Source of the DNA: CAWGCA01 sp963820955
Lineage (GTDB): Bacteria > Pseudomonadota > Gammaproteobacteria > Chromatiales > Chromatiaceae
Reading direction: 5' to 3'
DNA: 64,000 nucleotides
NCBI GenBank assembly: GCA_963820955.1
Contig: CAWGCA010000023.1
Location: 1-64,000 of the forward strand
Below the pieces are notes generated by a model. That model searched no databases. It was not told the DNA's origin and saw nothing but the letters and a program-made list of their open reading frames with translations. Within the stretch, counting starts at the first letter, position 1. Every line of letters begins with the position of its first letter. This document shows, piece by piece, positions 25,009-34,403 of the stretch. The position numbers and the translations under genes were made by a program.

Positions 25009-28000
25009 ATGGGTCAGATATCTTCCCCCCGTGTACCGGATTTCAAGGATATCGATAGCTGTATGCTGTCGGATCGCTATGGTTTGCGGCGGAGTTTGAA
25101 GGGTCTGCAAAGGCTTCGGCGGGCCGGTGAGTCCTATGTGGAAGCGCTGGAGAAGCTGCAGCACCGTATCGATCGATCAAGGCAAATGGTTGCACAGCGG
25201 CGGGAGCTACTGCCCAACCCGGAATTCCCAGCGGAACTACCGATCAGCCAGCACCAGGAGGAGATCGCCAGGCTGATCGATGCCCATCAGGTGGTCGTGC
25301 TCTGCGGCGAGACGGGCTCCGGCAAATCCACTCAGCTGCCGAAGATATGCCTGGCGTTGGGTCGCGGGGTTTACGGGCGGATCGGGCATACCCAGCCGCG
25401 GCGGATCGCTGCCCGTGCTCTGGCGTCCAGAATCTCTGCTGAACTGAGCCGGGAGATGGGGACTTCAGTGGGCTACAAGGTGCGCTTCCATGATCGGGTG
25501 AGCCCCCAAAGCCACATCAAACTGATGACCGACGGTATATTGCTGGCCGAGGTACAGAAAGACCGTTGGCTGAACGAATATGACACCCTGATCATCGACG
25601 AGGCCCATGAGCGCAGCCTCAATATCGATTTTCTGTTGGGTTATCTGCAGCAGCTGCTGCCGAGACGCCCCGACCTCAAGCTTATCATTACATCGGCCAC
25701 CATCGACCCGGAACGCTTTTCAGATCATTTCGGCGGCGCTCCTATCATCAATGTCTCCGGCCGAAGCTACCCGGTTGAAGTGCACTATCGGCCGCCGGAA
25801 GAGGAAGGTGGTGAGCGCGACGAACCCCTGCAGCAGGCGATCGTCGATGCGGTGGACGAACTTTCCCGTATCGATCGCGGTGACATACTTATCTTTCTCA
25901 GCGGTGAGCGGGAGATACGGGAGACCGCCGAGGCGCTGCGCAAACACAAGCTGCCCTTGACCGAGGTGCTGCCGCTGTTCGCCAGACTGGGAGCGGCGGA
26001 GCAGTCGCGCATCTTCAAGCCGGCGGGGCTAAGGCGCATCATTCTGGCCACCAATGTGGCAGAGACCTCCCTTACCGTCCCTGGCATCCGTTATGTGATC
26101 GACACCGGCTATGCGCGCATCAGCCGCTACAGTCATCGCAGCAAGGTGCAGCGGCTGCCGGTGGAGCCCGTCTCCCAGGCCAGTGCCAATCAGCGTAAGG
26201 GGCGTTGTGGACGGGTCGCGGCGGGGGTCTGCATTCGCCTCTATTCGGAGGAGGATTTCGACTCCCGGCGTGAGTTCACCGAACCGGAAATCCTGCGCAC
26301 CAACCTGGCCTCGGTCATTCTGCAGATGAAGATCCTAGGGTTCGGCGAGATCGACTCCTTTCCCTTTGTCGATTCACCAGACGGACGGCTGATCCGCGAT
26401 GGCTACCGGGTGCTGGAGGAGATCGGCGCGGTGGGGGGGGATCGCCAGGTTACACGAATGGGTCGTCAGCTGGCTCGGCTGCCGGTGGATCCTCGCGTCG
26501 GCCGCATGCTGCTGGCATCGGCCCACGGACACTGCCTGACGGAGGTGCTGGTCATCGCGGCCGCGCTCAGTGTTCAGGATCCCAGGGACCGCCCCCTGGA
26601 AAAACAGCAGGCGGCGGACGAGGCACATCATCAGTTTCGACACGAAGAGTCCGATTTTCTAGGCTATCTGAATCTCTGGCGGCATCTGGAAGAGCAGCGC
26701 CGTCATCTCTCCCGGCGCAAATTTCGGCAACACTGCCACAGCAACTTTCTCTCCTGGAACCGGGTGCAGGAGTGGCATGACATTCACCATCAGCTGCGCG
26801 GGCAGATGCATGAGATGGGCTACAAGGAGAATCAGGCGGAGGCAGGGTATGAGGAGATTCACCGCGCATTGCTGAGCGGACTGCTCTCCCATATCGGATT
26901 CAAGGTGAGCGGCAAGGGTCGGGAATATCTGGGTGCCCGCAACAGCCGTTTCCTGATCTTTCCCGGCTCCGCCTTGTTTGAGAAGCAACCCAAGTGGGTG
27001 GTAGCGGCAGAGCTGGTAGAGACAACCCGCTTGTATGCACGCACGGTTGCCTTGATACAACCCCAGTGGGTGGAATCAGTGGCCGGGCATCTGGTCAAAC
27101 ATGGTTATTCCGAACCCCACTGGGAGAAGAATCGGGGACAGGTGGCGGCCTATGAAAAGATCACCCTGTTCGGGCTCACCCTGATACCCAGACGCAAGAT
27201 CAACTACGGCCCGATCAATCCGGTCGAGGCGCGCGAGATATTTATCCGCTTTGCATTGGTGGAGGGTGACTTTCACACCCGTGCCCCTTTCTGGCGCCAT
27301 AATCGGGAGTTGATCCAGTACGTGGAGGATCTGGAGCACAAGTCCCGCCGTCGCGATCTGCTGGTGGATCAGGAATTGATTTACGCCTATTACCTGAAGC
27401 GTATCCCCGATGGTATCTACAGCACGCCCCAGTTCGAAAAGTGGCTGCGCAACAGGAGCCGCTCCGAACCAAAGTGTCTGCACATGCGGTTGGAGGACCT
27501 GCTGCGTCGCGGCGTCGAGCAGGTGACTGACGACCAGTTTCCGGATGCCTTGGACGTCAACGGTATACGATTTCCGCTGGTGTATGACTTCAATCCGGGT
27601 CATGAGACAGACGGTGTCACCCTCAGGATTCCGCTGGCGGCGCTCAACCAGATATCGGAAGAGCGGTGTGAGTGGCTGGTACCCGGACTGCTGCGGGAGC
27701 GGGTGATTGCGCTGTTGCGGGGCCTTCCCAAGCCGCTGCGGAAGTCATTTGTCCCGGTACCTGACTACGCAGAGGCCTGTCTCAAGGTATTGGAGCCGTC
27801 GGACAGGTCCTTGACCCGAGCCCTGGCGGAACAGCTCAAGGAGATGACCGGTGTCCACATCCCTGAAGATGCCTGGCAGGATGCGACGGTGCCTGACCAT
27901 CTGCGGATGAATTTCGTACTGCTCGATGACAAGGGAAAGCGGATAGAAGCGGGCAGGGATCTGGCGGCACTGAAACAACGCCACGGTGCCAAAGGCAGCG

Positions 28001-28926
28001 AGGGTTTCGGGCGCCTGTCACCCACCGGTCTGGAGCGCGAGGGGCTGACCGACTGGGATTTCGGCAGCTTGCAGGAAACGGTGGAGGTCGACCGGGGGGG
28101 TGTTCATCTGCGCGGTTTCCCTGCCCTGGTTGACAGAGGCGACCGGGTGGACCTGCGGATACTGGATTCCGAACAGAACGCTCAGCGGGCCAGTCGCGCT
28201 GGCCTGCGACGGCTGATTATGCTCAAGCGCTCCCGCGAGATACGATACCTGCGCCGTAACCTCCCGGGGCTGCAGAAGATGCAACTGCAGTACGCCAAGG
28301 TGGCTGCTCCCCCAGCCGGTCTGGAGACGAAACGGGATCTGGATCTGGAGAGCGAACTGGTGGCCTTGGCGGTGGACTTGACCTTCATCGAGGCCATGCC
28401 CGAGATCCGGGATGCCCAGGCCTTTGCACAGCGTCTCGACAGCCGAGGCGATGGCTTGATGACTCAGGCTAACGAGGTGCTGGAGCTGGTCTCCAGGATC
28501 ATGGATCGCTACCAGGCGATACGAAAGACCCTCGCTTCGTCGAACAAAATCAACTGGATGGCCTCGGTCACCGATATCCAGCAGCAGTTGGATCGACTGG
28601 TGTTTAAAGGTTTTCTGGGGCATACCCCTTACCCGCAGCTGAAACAGTTTCCGCGCTATCTGGAGGCGATCGGATTGCGTCTGGGAAAACTGGAGTACGC
28701 CTCGGCAAGAGACCAGCAGTTGCTGAAACAGCTGCAGGGACTTTATCGTCAGTGGCAGCAAAGGGATGAAAAGTGTCGCGAGCGTGGCCAGGTTGATGCG
28801 CGGATAGACGAACTAAGATGGGTCTTGGAGGAGTTGCGGGTTTCGTTGTTTGCACAGGAATTGAAAACCGCCTTTCCGGTCTCGCTGAAGCGTCTCGAGA
28901 ACCGTTGGAAAGAGCTGGGGTTGTGA
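25009..28926 (+). CDS. hrpA: ATP-dependent RNA helicase HrpA (DEAH/RHA)
   Basis: At about 1,305 residues this matches HrpA in length. Walker A GETGSGKSTQLPK lies near residue 100, the DEAH box IIDEAHERS near 197, SAT as ITSATID, and motif VI as QRKGRCGRVAAGVC near 398. HA2, OB-fold and the long C-terminal DUF3418 region follow. HrpA resolves stalled ribosomes and processes some mRNAs. The start is uncertain: ATG 25009 (TTG just before it) lacks a clear ribosome site, and ATG 25063 (MLSDRYGLRRS) begins nearer the conserved part. The gene is alone, with ychJ 78 bp downstream. Confidence 0.95.
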   Translation: MGQISSPRVPDFKDIDSCMLSDRYGLRRSLKGLQRLRRAGESYVEALEKLQHRIDRSRQMVAQRRELLPNPEFPAELPISQHQEEIARLIDAHQVVVLCGETGSGKSTQLPKICLALGRGVYGRIGHTQPRRIAARALASRISAELSREMGTSVGYKVRFHDRVSPQSHIKLMTDGILLAEVQKDRWLNEYDTLIIDEAHERSLNIDFLLGYLQQLLPRRPDLKLIITSATIDPERFSDHFGGAPIINVSGRSYPVEVHYRPPEEEGGERDEPLQQAIVDAVDELSRIDRGDILIFLSGEREIRETAEALRKHKLPLTEVLPLFARLGAAEQSRIFKPAGLRRIILATNVAETSLTVPGIRYVIDTGYARISRYSHRSKVQRLPVEPVSQASANQRKGRCGRVAAGVCIRLYSEEDFDSRREFTEPEILRTNLASVILQMKILGFGEIDSFPFVDSPDGRLIRDGYRVLEEIGAVGGDRQVTRMGRQLARLPVDPRVGRMLLASAHGHCLTEVLVIAAALSVQDPRDRPLEKQQAADEAHHQFRHEESDFLGYLNLWRHLEEQRRHLSRRKFRQHCHSNFLSWNRVQEWHDIHHQLRGQMHEMGYKENQAEAGYEEIHRALLSGLLSHIGFKVSGKGREYLGARNSRFLIFPGSALFEKQPKWVVAAELVETTRLYARTVALIQPQWVESVAGHLVKHGYSEPHWEKNRGQVAAYEKITLFGLTLIPRRKINYGPINPVEAREIFIRFALVEGDFHTRAPFWRHNRELIQYVEDLEHKSRRRDLLVDQELIYAYYLKRIPDGIYSTPQFEKWLRNRSRSEPKCLHMRLEDLLRRGVEQVTDDQFPDALDVNGIRFPLVYDFNPGHETDGVTLRIPLAALNQISEERCEWLVPGLLRERVIALLRGLPKPLRKSFVPVPDYAEACLKVLEPSDRSLTRALAEQLKEMTGVHIPEDAWQDATVPDHLRMNFVLLDDKGKRIEAGRDLAALKQRHGAKGSEGFGRLSPTGLEREGLTDWDFGSLQETVEVDRGGVHLRGFPALVDRGDRVDLRILDSEQNAQRASRAGLRRLIMLKRSREIRYLRRNLPGLQKMQLQYAKVAAPPAGLETKRDLDLESELVALAVDLTFIEAMPEIRDAQAFAQRLDSRGDGLMTQANEVLELVSRIMDRYQAIRKTLASSNKINWMASVTDIQQQLDRLVFKGFLGHTPYPQLKQFPRYLEAIGLRLGKLEYASARDQQLLKQLQGLYRQWQQRDEKCRERGQVDARIDELRWVLEELRVSLFAQELKTAFPVSLKRLENRWKELGL

Positions 28927-29004
28927 CCCTCCACTTTCCGCTGCACCGTGGAAATCAAGACAACGGCATGCTAAGGTCAAACCGATTAAATTGGAGGTCG
29001 ATTT

Positions 29005-29496
29005 ATGTCTCTTTGTCCCTGTGGCTCTGCACTTGAATTTGATGCCTGCTGCGGTCCCCTGCTGGCGGGAGACAGGCCGGCAGTGACAGCAGAGGCGTTG
29101 ATGCGTTCGCGCTACAGCGCCTTTGTGACCAAAGCGATCGACTATCTCGGTGAAAGCCTTCACCCGGCCCATCGCCATGACCATGATGCAGCTGCGACCC
29201 GTCGCTGGGCCGAGAATTCCGAATGGCTGGGCCTGGAGATTCTAGCCACAGAGGGGGGAGGCGAGGGCGACGAACAGGGCGTCGTGGAGTTTGAGGTCAG
29301 TTACAAAGAGAAAGGGGTGGTGCGTCGTTATCATGAAAGAAGCCAGTTTCAGAAGGAGAACGGCCGCTGGTATTTCGTCGATGGCAAGATAGTGACTCCC
29401 GGAACCCAGGTCCACAGCGGACCGAAAGTGGGTCGCAACGATCCCTGTCCCTGCGGCAGTGGAAAGAAGTATAAAAAGTGCTGTGGCAGGGGATAA
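29005..29496 (+). CDS. ychJ: YchJ-family protein with SEC-C zinc motifs
   Basis: The 163-residue protein begins with CPCGSALEFDACCGP and ends with a second SEC-C motif, NDPCPCGSGKKYKKCCG, each with a CxC...CC zinc pattern; between them is the YchJ NTF2-like domain (ALMRSRYSAFVTKAIDYL). GGAGG lies 8 nt before the ATG. E. coli YchJ has the same layout, and its biochemical role is not settled. The SEC-C motif is known from SecA, where it binds zinc and SecB. It may be co-transcribed with hrpA upstream. Intact. Confidence 0.92.
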   Translation: MSLCPCGSALEFDACCGPLLAGDRPAVTAEALMRSRYSAFVTKAIDYLGESLHPAHRHDHDAAATRRWAENSEWLGLEILATEGGGEGDEQGVVEFEVSYKEKGVVRRYHERSQFQKENGRWYFVDGKIVTPGTQVHSGPKVGRNDPCPCGSGKKYKKCCGRG

Positions 29497-29568
29497 TTTT
29501 AAAGAAACGGCATTCCTGCCCGATACATAGCCTGAGACCTGGGTAAAGAACCGAGTGGAATTCGTCTG

Positions 29569-30216
29569 GTGAGCAAGGTATTCAGAAAATGGCTGGTTAT
29601 CGGCGTGGCATCCGGCGGGCTGTTATTGTCCGCCCTGTCGGCCGGGGCCGAGATCTTCAAATGCCGCGACGGTGCGGGGAACCTGCATTACACCGACAGC
29701 CAGCGAAATTGTAAGGGACTCAAGCTGCTGTGGCGCTCCAGTACGGATCCCCGCTACGCCTCGTATTCAAGGATCAACGCCAGGGCGATGAAGGAGAATC
29801 GTCGCCGATTGACCCCCTTGATCGATGCCGTCGCCCGCCGCGCCCGCTTGCAACCGGAATTGCTGCATGCGGTAGTCCGGGCGGAGTCTGCCTATGATGC
29901 CAGGGCCCTGTCCCGTAAAGGAGCTCAAGGGTTGATGCAGCTGATGCCTGCGACCGCCCGTCGCTATGGCGTGAAAGACAGTTGGGATGCGGAACAGAAT
30001 CTCGATGGGGGTGCCCGCTATCTGCGCGATCTGCTGGATATGTTCGAGAATGATCTTCAACTCGCGCTGGCCGCCTACAATGCGGGTGAAAATGCGGTTA
30101 AAAAATACGGTAACCAGATTCCCCCTTTCCCGGAGACCCAGAACTACGTGAAAAAGGTGATCCGTTTCTATCAGCGCAACAGTGCCGTCGTCAGCGCCTA
30201 TCCAACCATCAAGTAG
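29569..30216 (+). CDS. Lytic transglycosylase with N-terminal DUF4124
   Basis: The 215-residue protein has a signal peptide (cut near SAGA, residue 27), a DUF4124 segment (AEIFKCRDGAGNLHYTDS), then a Slt-type catalytic domain. Its motifs are in order: the catalytic Glu in RAESAYDARALS near residue 106, GLMQLMPATARRYGV and AAYNAGENAV. It cleaves peptidoglycan glycan strands in the periplasm, leaving 1,6-anhydro-muramic ends. The start is GTG 29569, with a weak ribosome site; no better start is seen. Its end overlaps the convergent glycosyltransferase gene tail-to-tail by 19 bp. Confidence 0.9.
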   Translation: MSKVFRKWLVIGVASGGLLLSALSAGAEIFKCRDGAGNLHYTDSQRNCKGLKLLWRSSTDPRYASYSRINARAMKENRRRLTPLIDAVARRARLQPELLHAVVRAESAYDARALSRKGAQGLMQLMPATARRYGVKDSWDAEQNLDGGARYLRDLLDMFENDLQLALAAYNAGENAVKKYGNQIPPFPETQNYVKKVIRFYQRNSAVVSAYPTIK

Positions 30217-31250
30217 TCCCTGCCACGCTGGTAGCCCATCCCCTGCAGATCCCGTGCGATCAGATCCCGAGCCCCATGATTGGTGACGTACACGAGGACG
30301 AAGCGACGTTCCCCGCCGCTCAACCAATGAGGTGAAACAACAGGCGTTCCACTGAGTCGATTGCCGATTTTTTTCGGATCGATATCGATCCAGGCCTGGG
30401 GCTGAAAACCCTGTTCCATTAACAGACGGCACCGTTTTCGGGTTTTCCTGCCGGCACCCCAGAAGACCAGTTCTTCGCGCCTCTCCAACAGCCGTTTGTC
30501 CCTGGCCAGGTAGTGGGCCCTCAGGGCATCAAAGGCCTGGCGTGAACAACGCGGATCAGTGCGTGAAGTACGGGTAGGGTAGTCCCGCCAATCCAGCAGA
30601 ATCTCGGGCAGCTTCTCCATCCGGCACCCCGCTTGGTGAAGTCGAAGCCAGAGGTCATAATCCTCTGGAAACGCCCCTTTCCGATAGCCTCCAAGCCCCA
30701 GTATTGGCTGTTTGCGGAAGATCACCGAGGGATGAGCAAACGGCGACTCTATGTAGATCTCGTCCCCAATTTGCTCCGGGTGGTTACACTGGTTCTGCCA
30801 GCGTATGTACTCGCGCAGCCCAGTCTGAATCAGGTGTTCGGGGAAGGGCCGGCTGCCACAGCCCAGCACGGTGATCCGGGGATGTCGCCGCAGGTGGTCG
30901 TACTGTAGCCGCAGCCGCTGGGGATGCATCCGGTCGTCGGCATCCATTCGGGCAACCAGTGGTGCAGCGGATTGATGCAAGCCGTGGTTGAGGGCGGAAA
31001 CCAGTCCTTTACCTGGATTGGCAAGAATCCGGATGCGGTCATCGTTGGCGCTCAGGCGCCGAGCAAGGGATAGCGAACCATCGCTGGAGTGATCGTCAAC
31101 AATCAGCAGTTCGTAGTTGCGCAGGCTTTGCTTCAGGATCGAGTCGAGGCACTGTTGGAAGGTTTGTTTGGCGTTGCGAACCGGCAGGACAATACTGATC
31201 AGTGGTTGAGGTCTGGCGCCTAACGGGCAGGGGTCATTCGGCCCATTCAT
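30198..31250 (-). CDS. Family 2 glycosyltransferase
   Basis: The 350-residue protein has a GT-A fold of GT2: ISIVLPVRNAKQTFQQCLDS at the N terminus, LLIVDDHSSDGS with the nucleotide-binding Asp, and the DxD-type metal site VARMDADDRMHP near residue 102. After residue 260 there is an extra domain (FWGAGRKTRKRCRLLMEQGF) with a Rossmann-like nucleotide-binding start. It probably transfers a sugar to a surface glycan; donor and acceptor are unknown. The start overlaps the end of the PilZ gene by 17 bp, implying one transcript. No other glycan genes are near. Confidence 0.88.
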   Translation of the reverse strand: MNGPNDPCPLGARPQPLISIVLPVRNAKQTFQQCLDSILKQSLRNYELLIVDDHSSDGSLSLARRLSANDDRIRILANPGKGLVSALNHGLHQSAAPLVARMDADDRMHPQRLRLQYDHLRRHPRITVLGCGSRPFPEHLIQTGLREYIRWQNQCNHPEQIGDEIYIESPFAHPSVIFRKQPILGLGGYRKGAFPEDYDLWLRLHQAGCRMEKLPEILLDWRDYPTRTSRTDPRCSRQAFDALRAHYLARDKRLLERREELVFWGAGRKTRKRCRLLMEQGFQPQAWIDIDPKKIGNRLSGTPVVSPHWLSGGERRFVLVYVTNHGARDLIARDLQGMGYQRGRDYLMVG

Positions 31251-31572
31251 CGAACAGATGCCGGATCAGCTCGACGCCCTGGTCCGATATGTCGATGATC
31301 TGGAATCCCGCCCACCAGCTTCCTGAATCAGAGACACTGTTGCACCACAGACATTCCGCTCCCATGTCAATGTGATCAGCACCGGCAACGGAGGCGGGGA
31401 GAGACATACGAAGCTGAAACAGCTGGTTGGTTGGCGGTGGGTCACTGCAGAGCAACATGAATCCACCGGCAGAGATATTCACCAGATTACCCAGATACTC
31501 TTCTCGGTTGACATCGATAATATCGATCTTTTCAGTGACCCGTTTGCGCGGGCTGGTTCGTTGATCGGACAT
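31234..31572 (-). CDS. PilZ-domain protein
   Basis: This 112-residue protein is a single PilZ domain: the arginine motif SPRKRVTEKIDI near residue 7 stands for RxxxR, and NISAGGFML near residue 32 for (D/N)xSxxG. These are the two parts that clasp cyclic di-GMP, and both are present, so binding is likely. It would act as a small effector on a partner; the overlapping glycosyltransferase gene downstream is the nearest candidate, and a GGDEF-EAL gene lies 2.8 kb upstream. It is preceded on the same strand by the DUF1631 gene, 27 bp away. Confidence 0.88.
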   Translation of the reverse strand: MSDQRTSPRKRVTEKIDIIDVNREEYLGNLVNISAGGFMLLCSDPPPTNQLFQLRMSLPASVAGADHIDMGAECLWCNSVSDSGSWWAGFQIIDISDQGVELIRHLFDEWAE

Positions 31573-31599
31573 AGTGACTCCCGCCGGATCGAATGACCC

Positions 31600-33903
31600 C
31601 TAGCGATTAAAGGTTTTCTGCAGCATATCGAGAACGGTTTTCAGGGTCCGGTCTACAAACGGGATGGTGGGTTGTTTCAGGATCTTGGCCCTGCCATTGC
31701 ACATCTGTTTTGCCAGGATCTCAATCGGTGTGACCAGTGCCTGGATGCCGGATTTGTCCACGAACATGTACTTCTGTGTCACCGGACTGAACCAGGAGAG
31801 CTTCAGTCGGTGTAGTTTCTGATTGTCGTCCTCGAGTTCGAACCAGGTACCGAATTTTGCTTTGCGCAGGGTCTCGACCATGGCCTGTTCCTGCCGCGTA
31901 ATCGGTTTTGCTTGACTCTCTTTCTGGACCGGTACCCGTTCTGCCGGTGCAACACGATCAACCGGGGGTTCGGTGACGGCAACCAGTTCATCCATGGCCT
32001 CCGCCGGTTTCGTCTCCAGATAGCTGCTCAGGATTTGGAACAGATTTTCCAGGTCAGGGTGATGAAAATCACCCATGGCGTTCAGGCCACTTTCAATACG
32101 CTTCCGCAGATCGGGCAGTTTCGGCCGCAACTGGTCGCGAATCGACCGATCCGTTTTCGCCCCCTGGGCCCAGGCGATGTCATCGATCACATCGACTACC
32201 TGCTGCCATTCGGCGCTGTTCTCGATTTCCGGATCGCGCAGCATCATCAGGATCATCTTGTCCAGCCAGCCATGGTTCAGAAAGCGCTCGATGGCGGGGT
32301 GAAAGCGGCGTTCGCCAATATGCTCCTGGATGATTCGATGAGCGCGGATGCGGGCGTTTTCCAGTCGCTCCCTTCCCTTGGCCGCCTCTCTGGCCCGGGC
32401 CTCGACCACCTTGGCTTTTTGCTCCAAGTGCTCGACCTGTTTGGTGAGCTTGTCATAAACGCTATCGAAGAGTTCCAGATTGTCCTGAAATTCGGCCAGG
32501 ATTTGATTGACGCATTCCTGCATCGGGTAGTAGATGCCGCGGCGCAGATCCTCTTCTTCGATCCACTCGAGTCCGGCATCCACCATCAGATTGAGGAGCC
32601 TGCGCGCGATGTGCCGGGAGTCGATCAGAAAGTGATGGTCGAGGATGGCGACCTTGAGATAGGGGGTATGAAGATGGCTGATCAGGGCCTTGGCGATATT
32701 CGGCAGGTCTTCCTCGTTCAGCACATGCTCGAACAGCATCCCCACCAGTTCGATGGTATCGAGGTCGGCACTGGGGATTTCGTTTCGATCGACCCCCTGG
32801 AACAGTTTCTCCCGCTCATCAATGAGTCGTTGCCGGACCTGCTCCAGCATGACGACGTCGACATCGACACTGGCCGGCAGATCGACGCCTGGACTCATAT
32901 CCGGCAGGAATGAGGCGCTCTGGCTGGGCTGAAGGTCACCGATAGCGGAGACCAGTGCGGGTGTGTCGACCATGGGTCTGGTGCCAGCTCCAGCTCCCGG
33001 GTGGATATCTGGGTGCTGGGCGTAGCGTGCATCCTGCTGCCGCCTCGATGCCAGCAGATCTCGGATCGAATGAAAAATCTCTTCGCCAAGGGAAAGATCC
33101 GTCGCGCCAGCTGGAAAACCATCCTCGGTGAGGGATTGTTCGCCGTCAGGTTGTCCCTCGTCTGCTGTCTGCGCCCCCTGGTCCGATTCCGGGGTCGCAT
33201 AGGGGTTACTGGGGGCTTCCAGTTTCAGGTTAGGAAAGACGCCGGCTGCCACCAGCCTTTCGTTAAATTCTTCGTACAGATGGTCCACCTGTCCCATCAC
33301 ATACTTGTCGAACAGGGCATAGATAATGAGCAGAATATTAGTTTCGAAATCGAACTCTGCGGCGCCGATCTGGAATGCGGATGCGATATGAGGAGGGCCG
33401 GCCGGGATGTCCTGCTCCTCCAGTTTCTGGCCGCCGCGTACCATAGCGAGCCGCTGTCGCAGGGCATACAACTGCTGGAAAGCAGTACCGCGTGCCTTCT
33501 CAATCATCTTTTGCAGCGAAAGGCGCTGGTCCAGTTCGCTGTCATCGACCAGAGAGAGACCCTCGCTCCCCTGCTGCTGTGACTCCAACAGTGGAAGGGG
33601 GTAGGTGATGGGACTGTTTTTCGAGAACTCGCTGAAACCCCGAGAGATTTCCTCGCGAAAGCTCTGTTCCACTGCTTCCCGGCGGGCCTTTGCGACACTG
33701 ATGGCGTCAATGAACTGGAACTGGCTCTGGTTGGTTTCGGCCTTGTCCATGAAATCCAGCAGCGCTTGTTCGACATGATCGAACATCTCACCGAGATAGT
33801 CACCCAAACTGATAAGGGACCTATCCCTGCATTCCTGCAGGATGGGGAGGTATTTCTGCTGCTGGGCGGCCTGACCTTGGGTCGCCGTTCTCTCCATACT
33901 CAC
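31600..33903 (-). CDS. DUF1631-family protein
   Basis: The 767-residue protein is soluble and mostly alpha-helical, with no signal peptide. It shows the DUF1631 features: an N-terminal helical region (ECRDRSLISLGDYLGEMFDHV), a low-complexity acidic middle (about residues 225-330), a helical segment (LPNIAKALISHLHTPYLKVA), and a C-terminal part with LKLSWFSPVTQKYMFVDKSG, which resembles a degenerate PilZ-like beta unit. The function is unknown. It is next to a true PilZ gene (27 bp), a 72-residue unknown and a GGDEF-EAL gene on the same strand, so a link to cyclic-di-GMP signalling is plausible. Confidence 0.85.
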   Translation of the reverse strand: MSMERTATQGQAAQQQKYLPILQECRDRSLISLGDYLGEMFDHVEQALLDFMDKAETNQSQFQFIDAISVAKARREAVEQSFREEISRGFSEFSKNSPITYPLPLLESQQQGSEGLSLVDDSELDQRLSLQKMIEKARGTAFQQLYALRQRLAMVRGGQKLEEQDIPAGPPHIASAFQIGAAEFDFETNILLIIYALFDKYVMGQVDHLYEEFNERLVAAGVFPNLKLEAPSNPYATPESDQGAQTADEGQPDGEQSLTEDGFPAGATDLSLGEEIFHSIRDLLASRRQQDARYAQHPDIHPGAGAGTRPMVDTPALVSAIGDLQPSQSASFLPDMSPGVDLPASVDVDVVMLEQVRQRLIDEREKLFQGVDRNEIPSADLDTIELVGMLFEHVLNEEDLPNIAKALISHLHTPYLKVAILDHHFLIDSRHIARRLLNLMVDAGLEWIEEEDLRRGIYYPMQECVNQILAEFQDNLELFDSVYDKLTKQVEHLEQKAKVVEARAREAAKGRERLENARIRAHRIIQEHIGERRFHPAIERFLNHGWLDKMILMMLRDPEIENSAEWQQVVDVIDDIAWAQGAKTDRSIRDQLRPKLPDLRKRIESGLNAMGDFHHPDLENLFQILSSYLETKPAEAMDELVAVTEPPVDRVAPAERVPVQKESQAKPITRQEQAMVETLRKAKFGTWFELEDDNQKLHRLKLSWFSPVTQKYMFVDKSGIQALVTPIEILAKQMCNGRAKILKQPTIPFVDRTLKTVLDMLQKTFNR

Positions 33904-34037
33904 GGTCCTTAGGTTATTCGCAAAGGTGACAAATCAGCGTAGCGCCCGACAGCTGCAATTCTTGAGTGCCAGGGCGCGGTTTTCGCGGGCCTGAAACCCG
34001 GATCAAGCGGGCGGTCCCATCGCGCAGCAGGGTCAAT

Positions 34038-34256
34038 TCAGTCATCTCCCTCGATCGGTGCTTCACGGCGTGTCAGCAGCAGAATTTCCGCCTCATTTTC
34101 ATTGTTGGCAAAGATCACGCGGATGGCGTCGGTGTCGTCTTTCGCCTGCTCGCTCCGCACTACCCGTGCCCGATCTCTTGCCTCTCTGTATTTCGCATAC
34201 TTGTCGAGACAATGAAGATTTTTGTTTTGGCTAATTCGGTATAGGAAATAGGGCAT
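34038..34256 (-). CDS. Small conserved-looking protein of unknown function
   Basis: The 72-residue frame starts at ATG 34256 with a strong ribosome site (GGGAGG, 5-6 nt upstream), which supports it as a real gene. The protein has a basic, Arg-rich middle (KYREARDRARVVRSEQ) followed by a strand-like region (AIRVIFANNENEAEILLLTR) and an acidic tail (EGDD). It has no signal peptide or membrane segment. I do not recognise a family. It lies between the DUF1631 gene and the GGDEF-EAL gene on the same strand, 134 and 147 bp away. Confidence 0.6.
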   Translation of the reverse strand: MPYFLYRISQNKNLHCLDKYAKYREARDRARVVRSEQAKDDTDAIRVIFANNENEAEILLLTRREAPIEGDD

Positions 34257-34403
34257 GATTCCCTCCCTGCAACTGATCGTTCACCCAGTGGCGAAGAATA
34301 CCATGCCGAGGGCAACTGCAACACATGCCGCCTTTGCCGGCTATGGCTAAATTGTAACCAAGGTATCAGTTCGGACCGCCTGTCACTGCGCGGTAACGGA
34401 AAA

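Noticed and set aside
28018..28761. Minus-strand frame of 247 codons within hrpA
   Set aside because: It lies opposite the conserved C-terminal region of HrpA and is Gln/His-rich without motifs.
31912..32913. Plus-strand frame of 333 codons inside the DUF1631 gene
   Set aside because: Antisense shadow. The minus-strand frame has a family match over its entire length, and the plus-strand product has none.
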